Virus record (IMG/VR): IMGVR_UViG_3300030116_005478
Coordinates: 1 to 32,630 of that record
DNA: 32,630 nucleotides
Direction: 5' to 3' (one strand)
Source of the DNA: a virus
This document shows, piece by piece, positions 24,702-31,457 of the stretch. Each line of letters opens with the position of its first letter. Position 1 is the first letter of the stretch. Below the pieces are notes generated by a model that saw only the letters and a list, made by a program, of their open reading frames with translations, did no database searches and was not told the DNA's origin. The position numbers were made by a program, and so were the translations under genes.

Positions 24702-24875
24702 TCACTCTCCTTTATCTTTTTTAATTTTAGCTAACTCGGACAGCAACGTAGCAAGTGCATCTATTGTTCCATGCACCATCATTCTAACTTGCACTATCTT
24801 TTTGTAGATAGTCATATGCAGATAGATAATGTACGTCACTAACAAACTAATAATAATCGCCACTTCATCATTCAT
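24702..24875 (-). CDS. Small single-span membrane protein (57 aa)
   Basis: It reads from ATG 24875 to TGA 24702. GGAGGAACTGA gives the SD six nt ahead, and the start overlaps the upstream stop as ATGA. Residues 5-22 (VAIIISLLVTYIIYLHM) are one transmembrane helix, followed by a short helical cytoplasmic tail (TIDALATLLSELAKIKKDK). It is easily missed because of its size, but the SD, the overlap and the clean frame support it. The role is unknown; small phage membrane proteins often affect exclusion, lysis timing or host membrane enzymes. Confidence 0.65.
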   Translation of the reverse strand: MNDEVAIIISLLVTYIIYLHMTIYKKIVQVRMMVHGTIDALATLLSELAKIKKDKGE

Positions 24876-25066
24876 TCAGTTCCTCCAATCTTTGTATCAG
24901 GTTTAACAACTTCGGACATGAGAACACGTTTACACAAAAGAGTAATAGTCTGGCTGTAATTTAACTCCATGCCTAACTCACCCTCTAGTTTCTTTTGTGC
25001 TTTATCAACAAGCTTACGTGCATCTTTGCGTATTAATAACGCTTTGTAATTTTTAGACATTGGCAT
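24872..25066 (-). CDS. Ribbon-helix-helix-like small protein (64 aa)
   Basis: The sequence shows a short strand then two helices: YKALLIRKDARKLVDKAQKKL, then LNYSQTITLLCKRVLMSEV. This resembles Arc/CopG-type ribbon-helix-helix DNA-binding proteins, which act as dimers on palindromic operators. The start at 25066 is chosen because AGGAG stands seven nt before it; ATG at 25084 lies upstream of the SD. It overlaps the upstream membrane-protein gene by 14 nt and the downstream one by ATGA. If it is an RHH protein, it is a reasonable candidate to bind the palindromes at the right end, but this is inference. Confidence 0.5.
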   Translation of the reverse strand: MPMSKNYKALLIRKDARKLVDKAQKKLEGELGMELNYSQTITLLCKRVLMSEVVKPDTKIGGTE

Positions 25067-25292
25067 TACTTTTCTCCTTTGCATCGGCTTTTAATTCAAC
25101 AACATCGGACACGTGTTGAATAACAAACATAGTACAGATGCCACCAAAACCAAATATGACTGCACATGACTTTAATACATCATATAAACCATAGTCGGCT
25201 ATCCCCTCAAACATCATACCTGCGGTAAAAAATACAAGACCCCAGACAAGAAACAAACCTAGTACATCAAGTGTTGTTTTAATCTTCTTCAT
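25053..25292 (-). CDS. Two-helix membrane protein (79 aa)
   Basis: Residues 9-29 (VLGLFLVWGLVFFTAGMMF) and 41-58 (SCAVIFGFGGICTMFVI) are two hydrophobic spans. A basic N-terminus (MKKIK) and a charged C-terminus (ELKADAKEK) suggest both ends inside the cell. The ATG at 25292 directly follows the upstream stop, with a G-rich GGGGGGGTGTAA ahead. It has no family I recognise. Together with the 57-aa and 72-aa proteins it makes three small membrane proteins in this segment. Confidence 0.6.
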   Translation of the reverse strand: MKKIKTTLDVLGLFLVWGLVFFTAGMMFEGIADYGLYDVLKSCAVIFGFGGICTMFVIQHVSDVVELKADAKEKSNANV

Positions 25293-25598
25293 TTACACCC
25301 CCCCTATTTTTACAAAATCGTGATTATATATATTAACTTCTCCGTCGTGATGACCTCCGTGCCAAGAACCCACTTTAAACATTAATTCTTCTTCGCCATG
25401 CACTTCTTGACCAAGTTTAGTGAGTCGAATACCCAGAACTATACACGGTACATCCCAATCTTGCGCCCAAACTGATGCAATATGTGTTTTAGCATCTATG
25501 TTGTTTTTCTCGCATATTTTTCTTAAATTCCAAACTGAACGCCTAGGTTCAAATACAGCTTCAACAAAACCAACTTTAGAATAATCAATATCACTCAT
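25293..25598 (-). CDS. Uncharacterised small protein (101 aa)
   Basis: No family is recognised. Visible parts are EAVFEPRRSVWNLRKICEKN, a hydrophobic core (VWAQDWDVPCIVLGIRLTKL) and a His/Gly-rich loop SWHGGHHDGEVNIYNHDF, which could bind a metal (four His within about 15 residues). It starts by ATGA overlap with the upstream zinc-ribbon gene and abuts the next start. The His-rich loop is the only feature that hints at chemistry; no catalytic motif is clear. Confidence 0.55.
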   Translation of the reverse strand: MSDIDYSKVGFVEAVFEPRRSVWNLRKICEKNNIDAKTHIASVWAQDWDVPCIVLGIRLTKLGQEVHGEEELMFKVGSWHGGHHDGEVNIYNHDFVKIGGV

Positions 25599-26038
25599 AC
25601 CTTCTCCTTCTGTTTAATTAAATCTAACAACTCATGAGCCAAATCCAACCTACCTCTCAACATGTCGTAGTGTGATGAGTGTAAACGGACGTCAGACTTA
25701 GCGTTCTCTATTGCCCTCATAACATCTTGGTTCATGACAACTTCTCTCTCTAACAACTTCACTATCACTTCGAGTAAATTAACCATCAGTATTTCCTCCG
25801 TTGTTTTGCCATAGTGCTTTGGCGGTATGCCACTTTCATTTGGCGGTACTAATGTTCCACAGTCAATTTTTGGTATTTTAAATTTATGGTAACAATCGTT
25901 ACAACAATCAATTGTTGTGATTCCGTCCCATGCAAACTCCCAATCATCGAGTGTTAGTTCATCAGTTCTAAAAACTTTATTGCAACCTTCACAGGTAACA
26001 GTATCGTCTTCAACGATTTGATTAAGATATTCAGCCAT
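25595..26038 (-). CDS. Zinc-ribbon/coiled-coil protein (147 aa)
   Basis: The N-terminal part carries two CxxC knuckles (TCEGCNKVF, C16/C19, and DCCNDCYHKF, C46/C49) about 26 residues apart, typical of a treble-clef or zinc-ribbon fold. Residues ~78-145 form a helical, charged coiled-coil-like segment (LLEVIVKLLEREVV, then RLDLAHELLDLIKQKEK). The SD AAAGGAAATACTG is upstream of the ATG at 26038, and the stop of the upstream gene overlaps as TGATG. It may bind nucleic acid or act as an adaptor; function is unknown. Confidence 0.6.
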   Translation of the reverse strand: MAEYLNQIVEDDTVTCEGCNKVFRTDELTLDDWEFAWDGITTIDCCNDCYHKFKIPKIDCGTLVPPNESGIPPKHYGKTTEEILMVNLLEVIVKLLEREVVMNQDVMRAIENAKSDVRLHSSHYDMLRGRLDLAHELLDLIKQKEKV

Positions 26039-26511
26039 CAGTATTTCCTTTCAGGTAAAGTGTCCTCATCAACTTCTTTAAGACTAGGTCTGTTTAAATC
26101 AAAGTCAAAGTATTCGCCCTCATCTTCATCGTAGTAATACTCATCTCCATTCTCATCGCACGTGGTCATCTTTGGTGCGAGGTTACGGAAACTACCCCAC
26201 CCATCATCAGGGACTTCGATTCTGTAATCATAGAATTGTTCTTCTATGTATTCGGGTATGACTCTTTCAAAAAACTGTCGAGCAGAATCATAACAGTCTC
26301 TAACAAACCAACCATCTAGTTGGTCTAAATCTCTAACCTTTACGATGGTGTCGAGTGGAACAGTTACATCCCCAAAGTCTTCTGTATTAAGATGAATTGT
26401 CCCAGTTATACGAACAAGTATGTACTTGTTCTCTTTAGAATAACTACCAAACGTAACGACCGATTTTGGGTTATCTAAACATTCCTCAATGTGTTGTCGT
26501 ATCTTACTCAT
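26038..26511 (-). CDS. Acidic uncharacterised protein (157 aa)
   Basis: It is strongly acidic, especially the C-terminal third (CDENGDEYYYDEDEGEYFDFD), after an SH3-like or beta-rich middle (KYILVRITGTIHLNTEDFGDVTVPLD). Such Asp/Glu-rich phage proteins sometimes mimic DNA, but no family match is visible and mimicry is only a hypothesis. The ATG at 26511 follows GAGGAGAGCAA and overlaps the upstream stop as ATGA. Confidence 0.55.
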   Translation of the reverse strand: MSKIRQHIEECLDNPKSVVTFGSYSKENKYILVRITGTIHLNTEDFGDVTVPLDTIVKVRDLDQLDGWFVRDCYDSARQFFERVIPEYIEEQFYDYRIEVPDDGWGSFRNLAPKMTTCDENGDEYYYDEDEGEYFDFDLNRPSLKEVDEDTLPERKY

Positions 26512-26753
26512 TTGCTCTCCTCGTCGTATTCATTTACAAAATGATAGTGCAAGTCAATCAGCTCTTTAAATACACCCTTACAGAAATGGTGAATACTGTC
26601 TAGCATTTCGCCATCATTCAAACCATTACGCTCTTGGTCTTCTATCATATCCAATATCTTTGTACAAACTCTTAGGTTACCTAGTCCATACAATTCCTTT
26701 TTCGTCCATTCGTCGAAGGGTTTAGTCTTTCCGTTTTCTTTGTCTTTACTCAT
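26508..26753 (-). CDS. Uncharacterised small acidic protein (81 aa)
   Basis: A helical, mostly polar protein with segments WTKKELYGLGNLRVCTKILDMI and IHHFCKGVFKELIDLHYHFVNEYDEE. No domain recognised. The ATG at 26753 is preceded by AAAGGAGAGCAG, and it is the first gene after the metallopeptidase-VWA gene (gap 19 nt). Its stop overlaps the next start by ATGA. Confidence 0.55.
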   Translation of the reverse strand: MSKDKENGKTKPFDEWTKKELYGLGNLRVCTKILDMIEDQERNGLNDGEMLDSIHHFCKGVFKELIDLHYHFVNEYDEESK

Positions 26754-26772
26754 CTGCTCTCCTTTAGTTAAA

Positions 26773-28032
26773 TTAAACTTCTACATCTACGTGAACACTC
26801 GTGCCATTGTCTGCTTGGATATACTTGTCGGTAATACCCCAGAAGACAGGACAGTTCCAACCACTACCCCAGTTCGGTACATGACCATCTGTGAACATAA
26901 TGACTGACTGTGGTCTCATCTTGTTGTCGTTTATGTACTTGGATACACACGATGGGTCAGTACAACCACCACCTGCGACTTTTGTAGATGCGATTAGATT
27001 TTCTAGTTCGCTTTGTTGATACGTTTCGACAGGCGTGTAAACATCTCCGTCCCAGTACATCAAGTCAATCTTCTCTGGTGCAATGTCCTTACAGATAGCG
27101 GATATCTCTCCGAGGAACGCAGATATTTCTTCCTGAGTAACCGAGCCTGATGTATCTACACCAATCACAATCGGCCCTGCGTTTTCACTAACAAGAGATG
27201 GCATGATGATGTCCTGTGAAACCCACCTACGGTTTGGTTTGCGCCACGAGGAAACATCTTTACGTGAGTTGTAATTACTGATGAATGACCGGAGCATATC
27301 TCGCCAGTTAATCTTAGGCTCAAGTATCTCTGTCACACTTCTCGCTACCTTTGCTGACACCATCTCCGCATATGCTTTACCTTGTCGCAATGCTTCTTCG
27401 ATGCGTTGGTCTAGTGCTTCCTGTGCGTTGGGGTCATCAGACCTTGCTTTCGCTTCTTCCCACATATGGTCATCAAGTGTCTGTCCTTTACTGCTACCGC
27501 TTTGGTCTTGGTCACCCTGTTCAGAGTCACCACTAGTGGCTTCTCCATCTCCTCCTCCTCGTTTAGATTTACTGCCGTTGAAGATATCATCGAATATCTT
27601 TTTAGTATCCAACACTCGACCATATTGGTAATACTTGTCGTCACATACTCCACCCTCGATAGGCTCTAAGAACTTCTCCGATGGGTCTATCTCGTACTTC
27701 ATTGTGAGATTAATGACATTGTCAGTAGCCAGATTGGTAGACATAGCGCACTTAAGAAACAAGGCTCTCCATACTGTCATATGCTTGAACGCCACGTGCA
27801 TGACCTCGTGCATAATCAAGTACCGCAACTGTGCATCAGTAAGTTTGCGTATGAACTCGATGTTGAGATAAACATTCAAACCATCAGTCGCACCTGTTTT
27901 TATCTTGTGGTCTTTGTCTACTGCATGAAACAGACACATCATAATCACAGCGGAAAACATGACCGTACGTGGGTCATTCATCAATACGACTTTCTGTTTG
28001 GTTATTCTTCTAATAGCTTGTTGCTTTGTCAT
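26773..28032 (-). CDS. Metallopeptidase-like/VWA protein, CobT-like (419 aa)
   Basis: It combines an N-terminal zincin-like metallopeptidase region and a C-terminal von Willebrand A-like domain, as in the DUF2201/VWA-like group. HEVMHVAFKH at 75-84 is an HExxH zinc motif; GVDTSGSV at 291-298 is a MIDAS DxSGS; and VIMFTDGHVPNWG near the C-terminus completes the VWA fold. A Gly/Ser/Asp-rich linker (about 157-190) joins the halves. It is encoded with a MoxR-type AAA+ ATPase (29023-30141), and this pairing is well known from MoxR-VWA and CobS/CobT chaperone-like complexes that remodel protein or insert metal. The ATG at 28032 is preceded by AAAGGAGAAGTT. The real substrate in this phage is unknown. 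Confidence 0.85.
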   Translation of the reverse strand: MTKQQAIRRITKQKVVLMNDPRTVMFSAVIMMCLFHAVDKDHKIKTGATDGLNVYLNIEFIRKLTDAQLRYLIMHEVMHVAFKHMTVWRALFLKCAMSTNLATDNVINLTMKYEIDPSEKFLEPIEGGVCDDKYYQYGRVLDTKKIFDDIFNGSKSKRGGGDGEATSGDSEQGDQDQSGSSKGQTLDDHMWEEAKARSDDPNAQEALDQRIEEALRQGKAYAEMVSAKVARSVTEILEPKINWRDMLRSFISNYNSRKDVSSWRKPNRRWVSQDIIMPSLVSENAGPIVIGVDTSGSVTQEEISAFLGEISAICKDIAPEKIDLMYWDGDVYTPVETYQQSELENLIASTKVAGGGCTDPSCVSKYINDNKMRPQSVIMFTDGHVPNWGSGWNCPVFWGITDKYIQADNGTSVHVDVEV

Positions 28033-28045
28033 AACTTCTCCTTTC

Positions 28046-28969
28046 TTATTGACCTAGACCATACTTACTTACAACATCTTCAAGTGAACGCTTTGTAGCA
28101 TGACGGACACTATCACTATCACGACACATCTGTGCATCACGACCATTAACAGCTTGCCGTAAGTCAGATATCAACTTCGTAATCTTCGGGTCATCAGTTA
28201 GATTCAAAGAGTCACCGATATCACAGATGTCATGTATATTACCCAACAACGTGTCTCTGAATGTTTGATGATTCTTGAGTCCTTGCTTAGTCTTAACAGG
28301 TACAGGTAAATCCTCAAGACCCTTGATTGCTTTGTAAACTACATCTTGGATTCTATCTACCACATCTTCCATTGACGTTGCCAACTTTTCTGTCATGGTA
28401 GCTATCATATCGGACTCTAACTTCTGTCTGACTTCCTCAGTAGCTTGGACATGAAACGAACCACTAGGAACAGGACATTCCTCTAGTCTGTATCTAAACT
28501 TGCGCTTGATTTCTTGTGCGCTTGGATACTCTCCACGTGTGACAAGATTATTCAGTAAGAATATGGAAGATGCCACAGACTCCTCATAGTTTGTCTCATC
28601 TGTAAAGTCATCAATCAGTTTCTCAAGTTTATCTAGCATAGGGTTTATCTGCTCACAAAATGGTATGTAATTACTAAACTTCATAATTCTCCAACCACCT
28701 TTCTCAAACACGTTTGTATTCGTGTTGACAAAGTCACGAACCACATTGATTTGTTGACCTATTGCTTTGAACCTTTCGCATTGGGGGAACAATATCTTGT
28801 TGTAATTACCACCCTTGGTCTTGGTTTGTTTCTGCTCATCAATCTCTGCGGATACATTCTTGTCTAGCTTTCTACCTGTGTATGCGGACACATTTAGTTT
28901 CACAAGAATACAACGCTTGAAAAGATTAGATGTAGCTTGAGGTGTTACGGTATCAAATATCTTTGACAT
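28046..28969 (-). CDS. Partner of the MoxR-VWA pair, possibly DUF3150-like (307 aa)
   Basis: It is a mostly helical soluble protein encoded between the AAA+ and the VWA genes. The start (KRCILVKLNVSAYTGRKLD) and the 'KILFPQCERFKAIGQQINVVRDFV' segment resemble, to my recollection, DUF3150-type proteins found beside phage or ICE CobS/MoxR ATPases; this assignment is tentative. The middle has helical stretches (MLDKLEKLIDDF) and the end is basic (RHATKRSLEDVV). AAGGAGAGCATT precedes the ATG at 28969. The conserved order ATPase - this protein - VWA suggests it is the third subunit or the adaptor of the complex. Confidence 0.6.
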   Translation of the reverse strand: MSKIFDTVTPQATSNLFKRCILVKLNVSAYTGRKLDKNVSAEIDEQKQTKTKGGNYNKILFPQCERFKAIGQQINVVRDFVNTNTNVFEKGGWRIMKFSNYIPFCEQINPMLDKLEKLIDDFTDETNYEESVASSIFLLNNLVTRGEYPSAQEIKRKFRYRLEECPVPSGSFHVQATEEVRQKLESDMIATMTEKLATSMEDVVDRIQDVVYKAIKGLEDLPVPVKTKQGLKNHQTFRDTLLGNIHDICDIGDSLNLTDDPKITKLISDLRQAVNGRDAQMCRDSDSVRHATKRSLEDVVSKYGLGQ

Positions 28970-28997
28970 AATGCTCTCCTTAGTTAAGTTAAAAAAT

Positions 28998-29018
28998 TGT
29001 AGAAGTCAGACTTCTACA
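28998..29018. repeat. Palindrome copy 1 (after MoxR gene)
   Basis: Arms TGTAGAAGTC and its reverse complement flank a single A. It begins four nt after the MoxR stop. On the minus strand it is followed by ATTTTTT, so this copy also has the form of an intrinsic terminator or attenuator between the MoxR and 307-aa genes. Confidence 0.9.
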
Positions 29019-29022
29019 CAGA

Positions 29023-30141
29023 TTACTTAGTGAAAATCCAATTCATCTCCATTGCACGTTTCTGGAACGTGTCGTTGTCGATTGCGATTTCCTGCTTCTT
29101 ACTACTCATGATTGACCGATAGAATACAGCTTCCCACTCGTCCTTGAACTTGTCACGCATCATGTACTGACACAATGCTGTGAGTGTATCCTCTGCTGTT
29201 GTGACAATAGCTTTAGTCATCAACATACATTGAACCATCGTATCTTCAGGGATAGGTGCGGTCTTAGGATTAGATAACAGATTACCCCAGTCTGGTAACT
29301 TGTAACCCATCTTGACCTCGGTCATCAGGTCTACACCACTAAGCGTACCAATTGCGCCACACAGAGATGCGGTCAACTCTTCCTCATCTAGTTTGTCGTT
29401 CGCTTTGATGATGTCACTCGCCGCTTCAAGTGTGTACGGACACACAAACATATCTGTGCTAGGTTCTCTGCTTGGGTTGAAAATACGCTTACTGTCAGAC
29501 CCATCTAGGTATGACTCCAAACAGTCAGGATGATTACGCACAAACATAATGACCTCTGGTGCAATATCATTATCCAACGCATACTCCATCCAACTATCAG
29601 GCTCGACAAACTCCTTGCCATTCTCATCTACACCAATACCTGCGTGTGGCTTACGTACCAACACCTTTATAGTACGTCTACGTTGATGAGCCTTGAGTGT
29701 GTCCATCAATCCATCACTCGCACAGTTTGTAGTGGCAAACACTAGCGAACCCTCTGGCAGATAATTCATACCTTGTCTACGTTCTTGGAGGATTGGTAGT
29801 ATGCCGTTGAGTGTACCCTGCGGTGCTTTACCCAACTCATCAAACATAATTAACTGTGGCTTGTCGTCCTGAAAACCCAACAAATGATTTGGTGCAAATA
29901 CTGTGACGTGCATACCATTCATCTCAATGACACGTGGCATTTGAATGTCACCCACATCTAGCGTAGTACAGTCAATAATGTTGTATCCCATCTTGTCGCC
30001 ATAGTAATTCATTAGCGAATAAAAGATAGCAGACTTACCAATACCTGTCTCGCCTTCGAACAAAAACGTACGCTCATGACCCAATACTTTGATTAGGTTA
30101 CTCGCACCACGCAAACTTACAGAATGATTGTATCCAATCAT
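29023..30141 (-). CDS. MoxR/CobS-like AAA+ ATPase (372 aa)
   Basis: It is a MoxR-type AAA+ ATPase. Walker A is GETGIGKS (30-37), Walker B is LIMFDE (97-102) and sensor 1 is ATTN (136-139); the segment after Walker B (LGKAPQGTLNGILPILQERR) is characteristic of MoxR/CobS proteins. C-terminal helices match a lid domain. These ATPases usually act with a VWA-domain partner, here encoded two genes downstream. The ATG at 30141 has AAGGAGAGTCAA upstream. A strong promoter (30210-30238) and palindrome copy 2 lie in its leader, so the triad can be controlled separately from the small genes to its right. Confidence 0.88.
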   Translation of the reverse strand: MIGYNHSVSLRGASNLIKVLGHERTFLFEGETGIGKSAIFYSLMNYYGDKMGYNIIDCTTLDVGDIQMPRVIEMNGMHVTVFAPNHLLGFQDDKPQLIMFDELGKAPQGTLNGILPILQERRQGMNYLPEGSLVFATTNCASDGLMDTLKAHQRRRTIKVLVRKPHAGIGVDENGKEFVEPDSWMEYALDNDIAPEVIMFVRNHPDCLESYLDGSDSKRIFNPSREPSTDMFVCPYTLEAASDIIKANDKLDEEELTASLCGAIGTLSGVDLMTEVKMGYKLPDWGNLLSNPKTAPIPEDTMVQCMLMTKAIVTTAEDTLTALCQYMMRDKFKDEWEAVFYRSIMSSKKQEIAIDNDTFQKRAMEMNWIFTK

Positions 30142-30170
30142 TTGACTCTCCTTAATTTAAGATTAAAAAA

Positions 30171-30190
30171 TGTAGAAGTCGACTTCTACA
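30171..30190. repeat. Palindrome copy 2 (MoxR leader)
   Basis: A perfect 20-bp palindrome, arms TGTAGAAGTC and its complement, with no central base. On the minus strand it is followed at once by TTTTTT. It begins about 13 nt after the predicted transcription start of the promoter at 30210-30238, so it is placed to act as an operator or as a leader attenuator. Confidence 0.9.
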
Positions 30191-30209
30191 CACCACACTA
30201 CATACACAT

Positions 30210-30238
30210 ATGATATATGTATACATTTACAATGTCAA
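30210..30238 (-). promoter_or_regulatory. Leftward sigma70-type promoter before MoxR gene
   Basis: On the minus strand TTGACA (30233-30238) and TATCAT (30210-30215) are spaced by exactly 17 bp. The TGA stop of the upstream 42-aa gene is nucleotides 2-4 of the -35 box. A TTATTTT tract lies upstream but is about 5 bp too far for a standard UP element. Palindrome copy 2 lies directly downstream. Confidence 0.65.
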
Positions 30239-30363
30239 TTCCTCCTTTCTCTAAAATAAGCTTCATTCTTCACTACCCATTTCATGAACCATCTCTGAAA
30301 ACACAACCAATGTTGTATTCTTTTGGGCATTGCTACAATAACCTCCACTAATAACTTAGTCAT
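30235..30363 (-). CDS. Very small basic protein (42 aa)
   Basis: It reads from ATG 30363 to TGA 30235 and overlaps the stop of the 58-aa gene as TGATG. GGAGGGAGGGTG precedes it. The product is hydrophobic-then-basic (MTKLLVEVIVAMPKRIQHWL, then FQRWFMKWVV). It may be an amphipathic or membrane-associated peptide. The stop lies inside the -35 box of the MoxR promoter. Function unknown. Confidence 0.5.
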   Translation of the reverse strand: MTKLLVEVIVAMPKRIQHWLCFQRWFMKWVVKNEAYFRERRN

Positions 30364-30539
30364 CACCCTCCCTCCTTTCTTATTTTTTCTATTTCAGCAT
30401 TTACTACATAATCATGAGCGATTCTCTTAAGTTCTTCTCTTCTTTTGAATCTCGCTTCCGCTTCTCGGTGTCTGCGTTCATGCTCAAACATAAACGCTAG
30501 GTGTTTAAGACCAAACCCACAACTCCACTTCTTCCTCAT
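30363..30539 (-). CDS. Small basic coiled protein (58 aa)
   Basis: It reads from ATG 30539 (AAAGGAGAGGAGAAGTG ahead) to TGA 30363. The sequence is highly charged and helical (FEHERRHREAEARFKRREEL). The start overlaps the upstream stop as TGATG, and the end overlaps the next gene the same way. The clean frame, SD and overlaps support it as real. No family recognised; the charge would suit RNA or DNA contact. Confidence 0.55.
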   Translation of the reverse strand: MRKKWSCGFGLKHLAFMFEHERRHREAEARFKRREELKRIAHDYVVNAEIEKIRKEGG

Positions 30540-30709
30540 CACTTCTCCTCTCCTTTGTACTCACAATAAACATCACACCCAATTTCATAAATTTCATTAA
30601 TGGTTTTACCTCGGCAAATTAAATGGGCTATCTTTCTACGAGATAGCGGTGAAGCTACAAAACCATAGAACCCGAACAGCCGTTGCACGGCATTAATTTT
30701 TTCTTCCAT
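30539..30709 (-). CDS. Small uncharacterised protein (56 aa)
   Basis: It reads from ATG 30709 to TGA 30539, with GGAGATAAGAG as the SD. Sequence segments are INAVQRLFGFYGFVASPLSR and RKIAHLICRGKTINEIYEIG; the latter has a helix-turn-helix-like look but is too short to call. It ends in a charged tail (EYKGEEK) that carries the SD for the next gene. Confidence 0.55.
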   Translation of the reverse strand: MEEKINAVQRLFGFYGFVASPLSRRKIAHLICRGKTINEIYEIGCDVYCEYKGEEK

Positions 30710-30712
30710 CTC

Positions 30713-30919
30713 TTATCTCCCATATAAATCTCTGTATGCTTCAATAACTTGCTTTGCAGACAAATCAAGTTTAGCCATTACTTCTCTCACTTGTTGCTTG
30801 GATATAGTATCCATTTCAATTTGGTCAAATATCTCTTCAACATCATCAGTACTGATTCCAAATCGCTGTGCTACTCTCAACGCTACATCTACTGCTACAT
30901 GACTGTGTGATAAATTCAT
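30713..30919 (-). CDS. Uncharacterised small helical protein (68 aa)
   Basis: The ATG at 30919 has TAAGGAGAGCGTA upstream. The sequence is acidic and helical (DVALRVAQRFGISTDDVEEIF, VREVMAKLDLSAKQVIEAYRD). The two 'helix - short loop - helix' halves might form a small HTH or a protein-binding module. No family recognised. Confidence 0.55.
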   Translation of the reverse strand: MNLSHSHVAVDVALRVAQRFGISTDDVEEIFDQIEMDTISKQQVREVMAKLDLSAKQVIEAYRDLYGR

Positions 30920-30929
30920 TACGCTCTCC

Positions 30930-31109
30930 TTATTTTTTATGAACAGTTTTTAAATCATCGGTGTTTGTGATTAACTGTGGTGCGCCCTTGTTGTAGGCAC
31001 ACGCCACCGTACGTGTAGGTGCAACGAAACACGCAGGACAATACTGATACCCTGCTTTCCATCTTCGTTTCGCTACTCGGACACCACACCTACACGTGTA
31101 TCTACGCAT
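30930..31109 (-). CDS. Small zinc-ribbon protein (59 aa)
   Basis: It reads from ATG 31109 to TAA 30930. Two metal-binding knuckles are visible, TCRCG (C6, C8) and YCPAC (C24, C27), with a further C37. The N-terminus is very basic (MRRYTCRCGVRVAKRRWKAG). This is a small treble-clef or ribbon protein likely to bind nucleic acid. Its start overlaps the upstream 75-aa gene by eight nt. Confidence 0.6.
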   Translation of the reverse strand: MRRYTCRCGVRVAKRRWKAGYQYCPACFVAPTRTVACAYNKGAPQLITNTDDLKTVHKK

Positions 31110-31329
31110 GATAGTATTTCGCTTTGATAGGTTTCAGCGGTATCACTCTTTTCACACCCTTGTCATTCAGAAACACATCACGCTCGGACATGACGAATGG
31201 CACGTTGCCATCGTGCGTAGTCGTTCCTCTACGTTCGATTACTTTCACTTTATCAAGTGCTTTTACTGCTTTGGTCATGGCTTTCATTTCAGAAAACTGC
31301 TCAGGGGTTACAAAATCTTTGAATGTCAT
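31102..31329 (-). CDS. Uncharacterised small protein, first gene of the leftward block (75 aa)
   Basis: The ATG at 31329 is chosen because AAGGAGAGCATT lies directly before it. Longer in-frame starts (up to 31446) run through palindrome copy 3 and give an atypical Cys/Arg-rich N-terminus, so they are unlikely. The protein is basic (VKALDKVKVIERRGTTTHDG, then KRVIPLKPIKAKYYHA). No family recognised. As the first leftward gene after the control region it may be an early, host-directed protein, but that is inference. Confidence 0.6.
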   Translation of the reverse strand: MTFKDFVTPEQFSEMKAMTKAVKALDKVKVIERRGTTTHDGNVPFVMSERDVFLNDKGVKRVIPLKPIKAKYYHA

Positions 31330-31400
31330 AATGCTCTCCTTCGAATAAAAATAAATAAAAACAAATTGACACAAACAGAGTGTCGATGAACACTTAGGTC

Positions 31401-31418
31401 GTAGAAGTCGACTTCTAC
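31401..31418. repeat. Palindrome copy 3 (upstream of first leftward gene)
   Basis: A perfect 18-bp palindrome GTAGAAGTC/GACTTCTAC with no central base; the outermost T of the left arm is C here, and CAC follows the right arm as in most copies. It lies in the leader region about 70 nt before the first leftward gene and has no T-run after it on the minus strand. Confidence 0.9.
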
Positions 31419-31428
31419 ACGTGGACAC

Positions 31429-31457
31429 ATAAATGCTCATCGCCACCCTGTTTTCAA
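31429..31457 (-). promoter_or_regulatory. Possible weak leftward promoter
   Basis: On the minus strand TTGAAA (31452-31457) and ATTTAT (31429-31434) are 17 bp apart. Palindrome copy 3 lies just downstream, as at the promoter before the MoxR gene. The -10 box is poor, so this call rests mainly on the shared layout. Confidence 0.3.

Noticed and set aside
27281-27669. Several plus- and minus-strand frames inside the VWA gene
   Set aside because: They overlap the Gly/Ser/Asp linker and VWA region in other frames, without SD or recognisable protein features.
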